From assembly GCA_944390025.1 (NCBI GenBank), contig CALXOK010000003.1:94798-158797 (forward strand): 64,000 nucleotides of DNA, read 5' to 3'. Positions 1 through 9,107 of the stretch are shown here, one piece after another; the first letter of the stretch is position 1; each line of letters begins with the position of its first letter. Both the position numbers and the translations under genes were made by a program. The stretch comes from an uncultured Spirochaetales bacterium. Its GTDB lineage: Bacteria > Spirochaetota > Spirochaetia > Sphaerochaetales > Sphaerochaetaceae. The notes under the pieces were generated by a model, which saw only the letters and a program-made list of their open reading frames with translations, was not told where the DNA came from and searched no databases.

Positions 1-2
1 TG

Positions 3-536
3 ACCAGGCTGATGCACAGCGAAGAAGACAGCGTGTTCGCATCTTTTGCACGCCTGACACCTGAACTCAGCCTGATTATCGCAGCGGCAATCACGCTCAA
101 GCCATTCATCAACGAAAAGACTGACAGTGTGAAAACCGCGATGAGAGCGGCGGACAAGCTGCTTCTCCACCACTTCTTCGATGGCAGGAGAGAGGATCTG
201 CACATGAGCGAAGAAGACATGCATCAGCTGATGCACATGTCGGCAATCTTCTGTGTCGCAGGATACAGGATGAAACCGTACCTGAACCGGAAGAGCGCTA
301 CGATTCTGGCTCATTTGCTTGAAGATGAGGATATCTGGAAGGCGACAAAGTGCAATGTCTATCAGGGAGTCACATGGTACAACAAGGAAATGATGCAGCT
401 TCTGATTGTACTGAGCGCGCTTTCTGCACAGGTGTTGCTGCCCCAGACCGGAAAGTTTGACAGCCGCAAGTACATTTCCACTCTTCTGGAAAAAGAAGCA
501 GAGGCAGAGTACAAGCTGGACAATCTTCTGAAATAA
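3..536 (+). CDS. C-terminal part of a larger protein, possibly alpha-amylase family
   Basis: The reading frame is open to the window edge, so this is probably the 3' part of a longer gene; the first ATG is at 12. It is helical and has no signal peptide or membrane segment. The segment NVYQGVTWYNKEMMQLLIVL resembles the tail of some bacterial alpha-amylase-type glycosidases, where a YQGVxYFNKE-like stretch precedes C-terminal helices. That resemblance is from memory of the family, and no catalytic region is in view. The gene ends just before a GC-rich hairpin and is followed by a transporter gene on the same strand. Confidence 0.4.
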   Translation, partial: TRLMHSEEDSVFASFARLTPELSLIIAAAITLKPFINEKTDSVKTAMRAADKLLLHHFFDGRREDLHMSEEDMHQLMHMSAIFCVAGYRMKPYLNRKSATILAHLLEDEDIWKATKCNVYQGVTWYNKEMMQLLIVLSALSAQVLLPQTGKFDSRKYISTLLEKEAEAEYKLDNLLK

Positions 537-543
537 ACACCAC

Positions 544-572
544 AAGGCGGGGGCTGTAAATGTTCCCGCCTT
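544..572 (+). terminator. Hairpin after the first gene, possible terminator
   Basis: AAGGCGGG at 544-551 pairs with CCCGCCTT at 565-572 around a 13-nt loop, just after the stop codon at 536. The T-run after it is weak (ttagcttta), so it is only a probable terminator. Confidence 0.4.
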
Positions 573-644
573 AGCTTTATAATAAGCAGAGGTAAATAAA
601 AACGGACCAGGAGGGAATGCGGATTTTTCAGTCCGGAATGACTT

Positions 645-1892
645 ATGAAAACATGGATTACTTATTTGGCAGCATTATTCCTCGGCTTGGCCACAACCTT
701 GCTGTTAGGTGACACGAACTGGATTCTTCCGGCGCTTTACAGCCTTGAGAATATAGCACTGTCCGCAGGAGCTGTTCTTGCAGCACTGCTGGTAATATTC
801 AGTCTTCCAGCAGCAGTGGCATCCTTGAGAAAGGACCGTCTGGGCGGGAAGATTGTCATATCCTCGCTGATTTGGGCTATAGTCACAGCCTTCCTGCTTC
901 CAATAGTCGCCGCGCTGATTGCAGGTTTCTTCCCTGTCAGCTTCCCGGCAAGCAGCACAGCCGGAAGCGGAACAGTTGCAGATGACTATATCCTGCAGGT
1001 CTTCTCCTCCGCATACCAGATGATTTTCTCCGGCAACATCGCATTCATGCTGGCGGAGGCTTCTGTCTTCATTCTTCCACTTATTGTCGTGGCTTTCTTC
1101 GTCGGCCTTGCTCTCAAGCCGGATGCCGATGTCATACGCCCGGCTTACATCACAATGAATTCTTTCTCTGAAGTGATGTTCCGCCTCTCAAGAGGCTTCT
1201 CATACTTCGGATACTTCTTTGTCTACCTGACAGGAAGCTATATGTTCACAGCTGTCTATCAGGAGAAGACATTCTTCTTTGATGCGGCTTTCTCAATCCA
1301 GCTTGTCCTGATTCCGCTTGTCTTCTCCCTTGTCATCCTTCCTGTACTTTTTGAGATTTTCACGAAGGGAAAGAAGAACCCCTACAAGATTCTCTACAGG
1401 AACCTTGCCACTCAGATTGCTGCTCTCACAAGCGGAAACTATGTGTTCACAATGCCATTCATGATGAGCGGAGAGCGCTATAACGATGGAGTCCAGAAGC
1501 GCATCAGCGCCTCTTCAAGTCCGCTTTTCTATATCATCGGACGCGGAGGAAGCGCCGCAATCGCCACGTTCAGCATCATCTCAATCGTGACAAGCGTACA
1601 GGCAGGTGCTCCTGTTCCTCTTTCTGTCTGTCTCGTCATCGCACTGGCCTGTGGAATCTGCTCATTCGCATGCAGCTTCTCAGCCGGCTTTGAAATCATG
1701 TTCATCACAATCGCGGCTGTGCATGTGATGAAGATTGACCTCTACTCAGCAGAACTCACAATGCTGGGTCTGCTTCCGGTACTCTCCGGTCTTGCTGTCA
1801 TGGTTGACGCCCAGATTGCCATCTTCGGCTCATCCATTGCCGCATACAGAGCCGGCGTTGACGTCGATCCGGATTACAGGGATATCCTGTGA
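645..1892 (+). CDS. Dicarboxylate/amino acid:cation symporter, SDF family
   Basis: A 415-residue polytopic membrane protein of the sodium:dicarboxylate symporter (DAACS/SDF) type. Such proteins import glutamate, aspartate or C4-dicarboxylates with Na+ or H+. Hydrophobic segments run along the whole length. The C-terminal half carries the family-like serine-rich re-entrant region (ISASSSPLFYIIGRGGSAA, near 285-303) and a later long helix containing MVDAQIAIFGSS. The N-terminal third is more divergent than in GltP/GltT, so the substrate is not predictable. The next gene overlaps it by 4 nt (GTGA), which suggests translational coupling to a membrane partner. Confidence 0.75.
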   Translation: MKTWITYLAALFLGLATTLLLGDTNWILPALYSLENIALSAGAVLAALLVIFSLPAAVASLRKDRLGGKIVISSLIWAIVTAFLLPIVAALIAGFFPVSFPASSTAGSGTVADDYILQVFSSAYQMIFSGNIAFMLAEASVFILPLIVVAFFVGLALKPDADVIRPAYITMNSFSEVMFRLSRGFSYFGYFFVYLTGSYMFTAVYQEKTFFFDAAFSIQLVLIPLVFSLVILPVLFEIFTKGKKNPYKILYRNLATQIAALTSGNYVFTMPFMMSGERYNDGVQKRISASSSPLFYIIGRGGSAAIATFSIISIVTSVQAGAPVPLSVCLVIALACGICSFACSFSAGFEIMFITIAAVHVMKIDLYSAELTMLGLLPVLSGLAVMVDAQIAIFGSSIAAYRAGVDVDPDYRDIL

Positions 1893-2647
1893 ACGCGAAC
1901 AAGACTTCCAAGCTTATATCGACGATACAGTTCCTTGTATCGTCGTTTCTCACCATCCTGCTGATTGCAGGATTCATCCTTGCATATACTCAGCGGGGCA
2001 CGGAAGGTCTGAAACTGCTGCTTGGCAGCGTCTATCCTGAAATCGCAATCATCCTGGGGTCCTTCATCCCTGTTCTCGTGCTGAGGATAAAGCACCGCTC
2101 ACAGGTGGCTGAAGGCTACCTGCTGCCGCTGTTCCTGCTTTTCCTGTCACTGCAAACGACAAGGATGTTCCCTCACCTGCTTCGTTTCAGCGACTACAAT
2201 ATCATATCCTACAATGACATCACGATACTGGGCAGGTTCTTCTTCATGGCAAGCTATACGGTTCTTCTGTTCGCATCAATACAGAACATGAAGAACGTCA
2301 GCACATCGAGAACCGGCGTAAATGTTTCTTTCTCGCTTGTCGCCTGCCTTATTGTCTCATACATCGTCCCGCGCTCAAGCGTGCCATTCCAGAGCGGAGT
2401 GCATGAGACGGTTTTCAATTTCCTTGTGCTCATCATACTTCTGAGTGCAGTACTCACCTATCTGGTAAGCTTCCTTTCAGACAAGGAAACCTACCACCTG
2501 AACAGGTTCTTCACCTTCCTCTTCATATCACTCGGAGATTTCCTGATTATCACAAATCAGGGCAATCAGCCTGTGCTGCTTGCAGGAACCGTGCTTTTCA
2601 TCATCGGTGCCGTGATGCTCTCAGCCGTCAGTCCCAAGGGTTACTGA
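1889..2647 (+). CDS. Integral membrane protein of unknown function
   Basis: A GTG start overlaps the stop of the symporter gene, so the two genes are coupled. The 252-residue product has about seven hydrophobic helices separated by short charged loops (for example VLRIKHRSQ and VSFLSDKETYHLNRF). I do not recognise a family. The layout of evenly spaced helices with little soluble mass fits a small multi-helix sensor or transporter accessory subunit, but that is inference. Its 3' end overlaps the convergent ybaK-like gene by 7 nt. Confidence 0.6.
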   Translation: MNANKTSKLISTIQFLVSSFLTILLIAGFILAYTQRGTEGLKLLLGSVYPEIAIILGSFIPVLVLRIKHRSQVAEGYLLPLFLLFLSLQTTRMFPHLLRFSDYNIISYNDITILGRFFFMASYTVLLFASIQNMKNVSTSRTGVNVSFSLVACLIVSYIVPRSSVPFQSGVHETVFNFLVLIILLSAVLTYLVSFLSDKETYHLNRFFTFLFISLGDFLIITNQGNQPVLLAGTVLFIIGAVMLSAVSPKGY

Positions 2648-3111
2648 ACGCTCTTGCAGACATCCACCCATCTGGCTTCAGGAAGCAGGCTTTCAAGCTC
2701 ACCGACAGAAAGATGGACGGCAGATGAAGGGCTACCGCAGGCCGGATAGACCGTATCAAAGCGTCTGAGCGAGACATCCAGACAGATAACCACACCATCA
2801 TTGAGACCGAAAGGACAGACTCCGCCAACCATATGACCGGTACGCTCAAGCGTGTCATCGGCTGAAAGCATCTTCGCCTTCTGGTGGAATGTTTCCTTGT
2901 ATTTATGATTGTCTATCTTCATGTCTCCGGCTGTCACAATGACAACACAGCCTTCTGCCGTATCGAATGCCAGAGTCTTTGCAATATGAGCCTCCTGACA
3001 GCCAAGAGCCTTTGCCGCCAGTGCAACTGTCGCAGATGATACGTCAAAGACGATTATCCTGTCACCAAAACCTTTGCTCTCAAGTTCATTCTGTGCCTTC
3101 TCAAAAGACAT
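2641..3111 (-). CDS. YbaK/EbsC-family aminoacyl-tRNA deacylase
   Basis: A 156-residue stand-alone editing domain of the YbaK/ProX type. Such proteins hydrolyse mischarged tRNAs, classically Cys-tRNA(Pro). Typical features are the early lysine motif IAKTLAF (around 43-49), the VVIVTAGDMKID strand, and the glycine-rich GHMVGGVCPFGL loop (around 92-103), which in the family helps bind the tRNA 3' end. The length matches the family. The start is supported by a TTTGGAGGTGAG ribosome site, which overlaps the terminator of the upstream gpmI gene. Which tRNA it edits cannot be told from sequence. Confidence 0.85.
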   Translation of the reverse strand: MSFEKAQNELESKGFGDRIIVFDVSSATVALAAKALGCQEAHIAKTLAFDTAEGCVVIVTAGDMKIDNHKYKETFHQKAKMLSADDTLERTGHMVGGVCPFGLNDGVVICLDVSLRRFDTVYPACGSPSSAVHLSVGELESLLPEARWVDVCKSVQ

Positions 3112-3125
3112 AATGGCTCACCTCC

Positions 3126-3152
3126 AAAAAGAGAATGCGGCCCGAAAGCCGC
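3126..3152 (-). terminator. Rho-independent terminator of gpmI
   Basis: On the minus strand, TGCGGC and GCCGCA pair around a short loop (3135-3152), followed by ATTCTCTTTTT. It lies directly after the gpmI stop and runs into the ribosome site of the ybaK-like gene. Confidence 0.7.
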
Positions 3153-3178
3153 ACCCTTCTGCATTATTCTCATCACCC

Positions 3179-4825
3179 TCAGTTGAGAGTCACGACACTC
3201 GGGTCATAGTCTGCCGGCGGAACAAAGCCGAGCAGAGTCATACATGTGGCAGCCACTGATGAGATTCCAAGTCCCTCCTTGAGATCCTTTGAATACTCTC
3301 CATTCCAGTTGTCATCACAGATGATACACGGAACAGGATTGAGGGAGTGGCTGGTCTTGCTCTTCGGCTCGCCGTCTGCCCTGAGCTTGAGAGAGCCGTC
3401 CTTGCCATGTTCATACATGTCATCAGCATTACCGTGATCAGCGGTTACGACCATCACGCCACCTGCGGCCTTCACAGCATCCCAGATTCTTCCAATCTGG
3501 ATATCCATACCTTCCATAGAGCAGACAACCGCTTCAAAGACACCTGTATGGCCGACCATGTCTCCGTTGGGGAAATTGAGTTTGATGAAGTCCCACTTTC
3601 CGCTCTCGATTTCCTTGATGACGCGGTCTGCAATCTCAGCACACTTCATCCAGGGTCTCTGCTCGAAAGGAACGATGTCGCTGGGAATCTCAACGTATTC
3701 CTCAAGCTTCTCATCAAACTTTCCTGTCTTGTTTCCATTGAAGAAGTATGTGACATGACCGAACTTCTGGGTTTCGGAAATGGAGAACTGCTTCACATTG
3801 CTTGCGCACAGGTACTCTGCCATTGTCCTGTCAATTGAAGGAGGATCGACAAGGTACTGATGCGGCACATGAAGGTCTCCATCATACTCCATCATTCCTG
3901 CATACTCCACCTTCGGATGGCGCTTTCTGTCGAACTCCGTGAGAGTCTCGGCCTCAAAGGCCTTTGTAATCTCCAGAGCACGGTCGCCTCTGAAGTTGAA
4001 GAGGATGACGGAATCTCCGTCCTCAATTGTTCCAACAGGCTTTCCGTCCTTAGCGATGACAAAGGGAGGAAGATCCTGGTCGATTGCTCCAGTCTCTGCC
4101 CTGAGCGTCTCGATAGCCTCATGAGCAGAAGAGAACTGACGGCCTTCACCGAGAACATGTGTCTCCCAGCCCTTCCTGACCATATCCCAGTTGGCATTGT
4201 AGCGGTCCATTGTGATAACCATTCTTCCACCGCCGGAAGCAATGCATGCGTCAAAGCTGTCATCGCAAAGAGATGAAAGGAATTCTGCGAACGGGTCGAA
4301 ATAATCAAGAGCGCTCATCTCTCCGACATCCCTTCCGTCAAGAAGCGCATGTACGCGGACACGCTTCACACCCTCTTTCTTCGCCTCAAGGACCATAGCC
4401 TTGAGATGGTCGATATGAGAGTGTACGTTTCCATCGGAAAGCAGCCCGAGGAAGTGGAGAGTTCCACCTGTCTTCTTCACATTCTCAACCAGTGTTTTCC
4501 AGGTCTTTCCCTTGAACATCAGGCCGGAGGAGATGGACTCGCTTACCAGAGCGGCTCCCTGATGGAAGACCCTTCCGCAACCCATTGCATTGTGACCGAC
4601 CTCACTGTTGCCCATATCAGCATCAGAAGGCAGACCGACAGCAAGTCCGTGTGCCTTGAGCTTTGTCCATGGGTACTTCGCATAAAGCTGGTCGAGATTC
4701 TTTGTCATGGCGGCACTTACAGCATCGCCATCCTTATACTTGCCAAAACCAACACCGTCCATGATGACAAGCACCACAGGACCCTTTCTGCTGATTTTTC
4801 CGTTTTTCTTCAAGGCTTCTACCAT
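3179..4825 (-). CDS. gpmI: 2,3-bisphosphoglycerate-independent phosphoglycerate mutase
   Basis: Converts 3-phosphoglycerate to 2-phosphoglycerate in glycolysis; Mn-dependent, cytosolic, alkaline-phosphatase superfamily. Visible motifs are the N-terminal metal site VVLVIMDGVGFG (18-29), the phosphoserine nucleophile in DADMGNSEVGHNAMG, the substrate-binding RDVGEMSALDYF region, and the second metal cluster VTADHGNADDMYEHG near the C-terminus. At 548 residues it is slightly longer than the 510-residue E. coli enzyme, with an extended acidic insertion after the second metal motif. An AAGGAAGG ribosome site precedes the ATG. It sits 47 nt downstream of the aminopeptidase gene and ends at a clear terminator. 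Confidence 0.95.
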   Translation of the reverse strand: MVEALKKNGKISRKGPVVLVIMDGVGFGKYKDGDAVSAAMTKNLDQLYAKYPWTKLKAHGLAVGLPSDADMGNSEVGHNAMGCGRVFHQGAALVSESISSGLMFKGKTWKTLVENVKKTGGTLHFLGLLSDGNVHSHIDHLKAMVLEAKKEGVKRVRVHALLDGRDVGEMSALDYFDPFAEFLSSLCDDSFDACIASGGGRMVITMDRYNANWDMVRKGWETHVLGEGRQFSSAHEAIETLRAETGAIDQDLPPFVIAKDGKPVGTIEDGDSVILFNFRGDRALEITKAFEAETLTEFDRKRHPKVEYAGMMEYDGDLHVPHQYLVDPPSIDRTMAEYLCASNVKQFSISETQKFGHVTYFFNGNKTGKFDEKLEEYVEIPSDIVPFEQRPWMKCAEIADRVIKEIESGKWDFIKLNFPNGDMVGHTGVFEAVVCSMEGMDIQIGRIWDAVKAAGGVMVVTADHGNADDMYEHGKDGSLKLRADGEPKSKTSHSLNPVPCIICDDNWNGEYSKDLKEGLGISSVAATCMTLLGFVPPADYDPSVVTLN

Positions 4826-4872
4826 ATTATCCTTCCTTGTTTTCTATTTCTGGATTCTACCATTCTTTTTTC

Positions 4873-6657
4873 TCATTCGCCTAGAGGAAGCGTGCTCTGT
4901 CTCAGATACTCCAGCGCCCCTGTGCTTACTCTGTCATGAAGCTCATCATAAATCCATTCATGATAGCTGTTGACCAGATTCACCTCTTCCTGAGAAAGAA
5001 GGCTCAGATCAATTAGGCGCCTCTCGTATGGCACAAGAGTCAGCGTCTCGAAAGACAGGAACTGCCCCATCTGTGTCTTTATGTCCTTCTGCACAGCAAG
5101 AAGGTTTTCTATCCTTATTCCGTACTGGCCTTCTTTGTAGACACCCGGCTCGTCAGAAAGCACCATGCCTTCCTCAAGAGGAACGTCTATCATGGCAGGA
5201 GAGATCCTCGCAGGACCTTCATGCACATTCAGACAGCATCCGACGCCATGACCTGTCCCATGGAAAAAAGAAAGGCCGTACATCCACAGAAACTGCTTTG
5301 CAAGCACATCAAGCTGATAGCCACGCGTTCCCCGGATGAAGCGCTGGCGTGCAAGCGCGAGATGTCCTTTGAGAACCAGAGTGTAATCCCTTTTCTGTTC
5401 TGCTGCAGCTTGTCCGAAAAGCAGTGTGCGTGTGATATCAGTCGTGCCGCAGTCATACTGGGCTCCGGTATCAAGAACAAGCAGTCCTGACTTGTCAATG
5501 GCGGCATTGCTGCTGTCATTTGCACTGTAATGAACGATTGCACCATGTTCGCCAAATGCTGAAATCGGAGCAAAAGAAGGCTCTCTGTAACCCGGCATCT
5601 TCGCTCTCTCCTCTTCAAGAAGAGCCGAAATATCCATCTCTTTGTATCTGCCGTCCACACAGGAGAAATCAATACGGCTCATGGCATTGACAAAAGCCAC
5701 AGCATCCAGCAGATGACTGCTTCTCATGCCAGCCAGTTCAAGCACGTTTTTCCTGGCCTTCATGTCAGTCGAGAAATCCCGGCCTGTAATGGAGCCTTCC
5801 CTGTCAAGAATCTCCTTGAAAAGCGTGTTCACACGCTCATCATTGTAATAGGCTTTCCCATGGACAAGCTGGCCAAGGACGAAAAAGACATCGTTATAGT
5901 CCTGCACGATGAAATCCTGGCTGACTGTTTCCAGCGTCTCACTGTCAAAGCGCTTTCTGTCTGTAAAAAGCACCGCCTTGCCGCTGTCGATGAAAAGGAA
6001 AGAAAGGAACACCGGGTTACACTCGATATCAGCTCCGCGGAGATTGGTTATCCAGGCGATATCATCAAGACTGGCGATGAAGGTGTAATCTGCCCCGCAA
6101 GAGGCAAGATGAGCTCTTATCTTCTCAAGCTTGTCAGCACTTGTAAGCCCGGCGAGGGAAAGAGGAAGTGCTCGAACGGAAGAGAAAGGATAATCAGGAC
6201 GGTCTGTCCAGATGCTTCCGACAAGATCCCCTGTTGCAACGAAACTTGCACAGGAAGAAGCAAGCAGTGCGCTAAGCTGATTGAAGCGGCTTATACTGAG
6301 CGTTGATGCACACTGTCCGACCTTCTGTGAGGGCTCAGCATTCTCCGCCAGATACTCTTCAAGGGAAGGGTAACCCGGCGTATCCATCTTCATCAGGCTT
6401 ATTCCGCTGCCTTCCAGCTCTTTCTCTGCCTGTATGAAATAACGGGAATCCGTCCACAGAAAAGCCTGTGTGGATGTAACGAGAACAACACCGGCAGATC
6501 CTGTGAATCCGCTGATGAACTCACGGGTTCTCCAGTGAGGTGCCACATACTCGCTGAAGTGGGCATCCGTCCCGTCCACGATATAGAAAGACAGCCCGTT
6601 CCTGTCCATCTGACGGCGCAAGTCAGCCAGTCTTTTTTCTATTTCTCCTGGAGCCAT
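4873..6657 (-). CDS. Aminopeptidase P family (Xaa-Pro aminopeptidase), M24B
   Basis: Removes N-terminal residues that precede proline. The protein has the long three-domain layout of eukaryote-type aminopeptidase P (about 600 residues): two creatinase-like domains, then the pita-bread catalytic domain. The metal ligands are visible: Asp residues in VLDTGAQYDCGTTDITRT, His in FHGTGHGVG, Glu in LSDEPGVY and Glu in GIRIENLL. I place the start at the ATG at 6657 because GGAGGAGAGG lies just upstream; an ATG eight codons earlier (6681) lacks such a site. It still overlaps the 3' end of lgt by 35 nt, so the two are translationally coupled. Confidence 0.92.
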   Translation of the reverse strand: MAPGEIEKRLADLRRQMDRNGLSFYIVDGTDAHFSEYVAPHWRTREFISGFTGSAGVVLVTSTQAFLWTDSRYFIQAEKELEGSGISLMKMDTPGYPSLEEYLAENAEPSQKVGQCASTLSISRFNQLSALLASSCASFVATGDLVGSIWTDRPDYPFSSVRALPLSLAGLTSADKLEKIRAHLASCGADYTFIASLDDIAWITNLRGADIECNPVFLSFLFIDSGKAVLFTDRKRFDSETLETVSQDFIVQDYNDVFFVLGQLVHGKAYYNDERVNTLFKEILDREGSITGRDFSTDMKARKNVLELAGMRSSHLLDAVAFVNAMSRIDFSCVDGRYKEMDISALLEEERAKMPGYREPSFAPISAFGEHGAIVHYSANDSSNAAIDKSGLLVLDTGAQYDCGTTDITRTLLFGQAAAEQKRDYTLVLKGHLALARQRFIRGTRGYQLDVLAKQFLWMYGLSFFHGTGHGVGCCLNVHEGPARISPAMIDVPLEEGMVLSDEPGVYKEGQYGIRIENLLAVQKDIKTQMGQFLSFETLTLVPYERRLIDLSLLSQEEVNLVNSYHEWIYDELHDRVSTGALEYLRQSTLPLGE

Positions 6658-7609
6658 TTCCTCTCCTCCCTCTGTTGACATAAATGAAAAGAATGACGGC
6701 AGATACCATCATCAGGAAACAGAAAACCTGTCCTTTTGAAATATTCAGGAAGGACCCGAAAAGCGCGATGTTGCCGCTTCCTTCCCCAAGGCTGATCACA
6801 TAGCCGATGTTGGCATCCGGCTGACGGCAGTATTCTATGAAAAAGCGGAAAAAGCCGTATCCGAAAATGTAAAACGACAGCATGGAACCGCTCTTCAGGG
6901 AATATTTTCTTACTAAAGGCCTCATTATGAACCACAGAATGAGGAAAAGCACAATTCCTTCAAAAAAGGCCTCATACAGCTGGGAAGGATGCCGCGGCAG
7001 GTTAATCATCTGGGGCGTGATATAACTCATGCCATGTGCGTCTGCAACCTGCCTCACCCATTCCTGTGATGTTGAGAAAGAAGGAGCTGACGGGAAGACC
7101 ATGCCCCAGGGCTTTGTTGTCACCCGGCCGTAAAGCTCCCCGTTGATGAAGTTGCCAAGGCGTCCGAAGGTGTAGCCAAGAGGGATTCCTGCAACGATGT
7201 AGTCAACATATTTGAGGAAATCAATCTTCTTGTATCTCGCATAAAGGTAGCCGGCAACAAGCGCTCCCACCACACCGCCATGGTAGCTCATGCCGGGAAG
7301 GCCTACGAACTCTCCGTTCCTGAAAGGCCAGAAGATGAGCCAGGGATGGGAAAGATAATAGCCCGCATCGCTGTAAAACAGGACAGAGAACAGGTGTGCT
7401 CCTATTAAAAGCCCGATAACTCCCCACATGAAAAGCATCTGGCTTGTATCATCATCAAGTTCGTTTTTCTTGTCCTTCTTCAGCTGCCAGCGGTAAAGTG
7501 CATATGCGATTGCAAAGGCCACAAGATACATAACCGCATACCACCTGACAGGCAGAAAGGACACTACATAAGGATCCAGCCAAGACGGATAATCGATATA
7601 AAGAGGCAT
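6623..7609 (-). CDS. lgt: Prolipoprotein diacylglyceryl transferase
   Basis: Transfers diacylglycerol from phosphatidylglycerol to the lipobox cysteine of prolipoproteins, the first step of lipoprotein maturation in the inner membrane. The diagnostic GRLGNFINGELYGR signature (around 152-165) and the essential SYHGG motif are present, within about seven membrane helices. The C-terminus is strongly basic (RGRRGNGSRRNRKK). At 328 residues it is slightly longer than E. coli Lgt. This fits the several lipobox proteins in the window. It heads a leftward lgt / aminopeptidase / gpmI group and is divergent from the S41 protease gene. Confidence 0.95.
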   Translation of the reverse strand: MPLYIDYPSWLDPYVVSFLPVRWYAVMYLVAFAIAYALYRWQLKKDKKNELDDDTSQMLFMWGVIGLLIGAHLFSVLFYSDAGYYLSHPWLIFWPFRNGEFVGLPGMSYHGGVVGALVAGYLYARYKKIDFLKYVDYIVAGIPLGYTFGRLGNFINGELYGRVTTKPWGMVFPSAPSFSTSQEWVRQVADAHGMSYITPQMINLPRHPSQLYEAFFEGIVLFLILWFIMRPLVRKYSLKSGSMLSFYIFGYGFFRFFIEYCRQPDANIGYVISLGEGSGNIALFGSFLNISKGQVFCFLMMVSAVILFIYVNRGRRGNGSRRNRKKTG

Positions 7610-7679
7610 GCATGAAGTTTAGCTGTTGCACAGGCACAGGTCAATTGAAGGACTGCTCCGTTTTGTCTACACTTGAGAC

Positions 7680-9107
7680 ATGAGAAAGGGAAGGAAACTG
7701 ATTGTCTCGCTTCTGATTGCACTTCTGCTGTGCTTTTCTGCACTTGCCGCAGGAGCCGCAGAAGAGGCCGGTACTGAAATCTCAGTGAAAAGCAGTGAGA
7801 TTTCCCAGACGCTTGCAAGAATCAACACACTTTACCAGTATCTGAAGGTCAACTCATTCTACGATATAAAAGAGGATGATATCGAAGAGAATCTCACCCG
7901 TGCCCTGATGGCTTCGCTGAATGATCCATATGCCGCTTATTTCACCAATGATGAGGCACAGGACATGGAGGAAAGCATCGCAGGAAGCTATGTGGGACTT
8001 GGCGTCTACATCAGCAAGTATGACCCTCTTTTCATAGACTGGGAGGATGAGACGACCTGGATGCTCCAGATTACAAGTCCCTTCCCGGGAGGCCCTGCTG
8101 ACAGAGCCGGACTCAGGGCAAAGGACTACATAAGCCACATCAATGGGGAATCTGTGGCACAGATGACAGTTGACGAGGCAAGCGAGCTTCTGAAGGGAGA
8201 AGAAGGTGTTCCTGTCACGCTGACAGTGCACAGAGGTTCAAGTGTCTTCACAATCTCTGTCGCCCCAGAAAAGGTGACAACACCTACAATCAGCTACACA
8301 ATGCTTGAGGGGACGGACTATGGCTACATCGCCATAACGACATTCTCCACGACTACCTATCCTCTGGTGAGTGAGGCCCTGAGCAATCTCACGGCGCAGG
8401 GGATGAAGGCCCTGATTATTGACTTGAGAAACAACGGAGGAGGAACCGTCAATTCAGCCTCCCTGATTGCCAACTACTTCGTCCAGACCGGCGATGTGAT
8501 TTTCACAATTGAATACAAGGACGGATCCGGACGGCCCGACACAGTATGCAAGGCAAGCAACCAGACGAGGAAGTACAGCCTTCCTGTGGTCATCCTGGTG
8601 AATGGAGGAACTGCAAGCGCGAGCGAGATTCTCAGTGCGGCTCTGCAGGACAACTCAGAAGGAATAATCATCGGACAGCAGACCTTCGGCAAGGGCATCA
8701 TACAGGATGTCATACCCTGGAATGAAGGCTTCATACGATACACATCCAGCCACTATCTTACACCGGATGGTCATGACATCCATGAAGTTGGAATAACTCC
8801 TGACATCATCGTTGAAGAGCCGCCGATGTCTCCTGAGCAGACAGAAGAGTATTTCTCATTCATAAGCGAGCATGAAGAGGACATCATCAGATGGACCGAA
8901 GAGAGGCCGGAATACACGACAGAGAATATAGAATCCTTCGTTTCCCAGTATCTTGATGAGATATCATTTGATCCAATCTACCTCAGCGTCGCAATACGTA
9001 ACCAGTACATTGTCCAGATGGACTGGGATGAGCGGCCGGTTGCGGATCCTGAGTATGACATTTTCCTTAAAGAGGCTGTCAGCTGGCTTGACAGACAGGG
9101 CCTATGA
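7680..9107 (+). CDS. S41 family C-terminal processing peptidase with PDZ domain
   Basis: An exported serine/lysine protease of the CtpA/Prc type that trims C-termini of envelope proteins. Residues 1-25 form a signal peptide. A helical N-terminal part is followed by a PDZ domain (about 100-195, with GPADRAGLRAKDYISHINGE) and the tail-specific protease core. The catalytic pair is visible: Ser near 313 in NGGTASASEI and Lys near 338 in GQQTFGKG. At 475 residues it is of family size. Its stop overlaps the start of rsmE (ATGA), so the two are probably co-translated even though their functions differ. Confidence 0.92.
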   Translation: MRKGRKLIVSLLIALLLCFSALAAGAAEEAGTEISVKSSEISQTLARINTLYQYLKVNSFYDIKEDDIEENLTRALMASLNDPYAAYFTNDEAQDMEESIAGSYVGLGVYISKYDPLFIDWEDETTWMLQITSPFPGGPADRAGLRAKDYISHINGESVAQMTVDEASELLKGEEGVPVTLTVHRGSSVFTISVAPEKVTTPTISYTMLEGTDYGYIAITTFSTTTYPLVSEALSNLTAQGMKALIIDLRNNGGGTVNSASLIANYFVQTGDVIFTIEYKDGSGRPDTVCKASNQTRKYSLPVVILVNGGTASASEILSAALQDNSEGIIIGQQTFGKGIIQDVIPWNEGFIRYTSSHYLTPDGHDIHEVGITPDIIVEEPPMSPEQTEEYFSFISEHEEDIIRWTEERPEYTTENIESFVSQYLDEISFDPIYLSVAIRNQYIVQMDWDERPVADPEYDIFLKEAVSWLDRQGL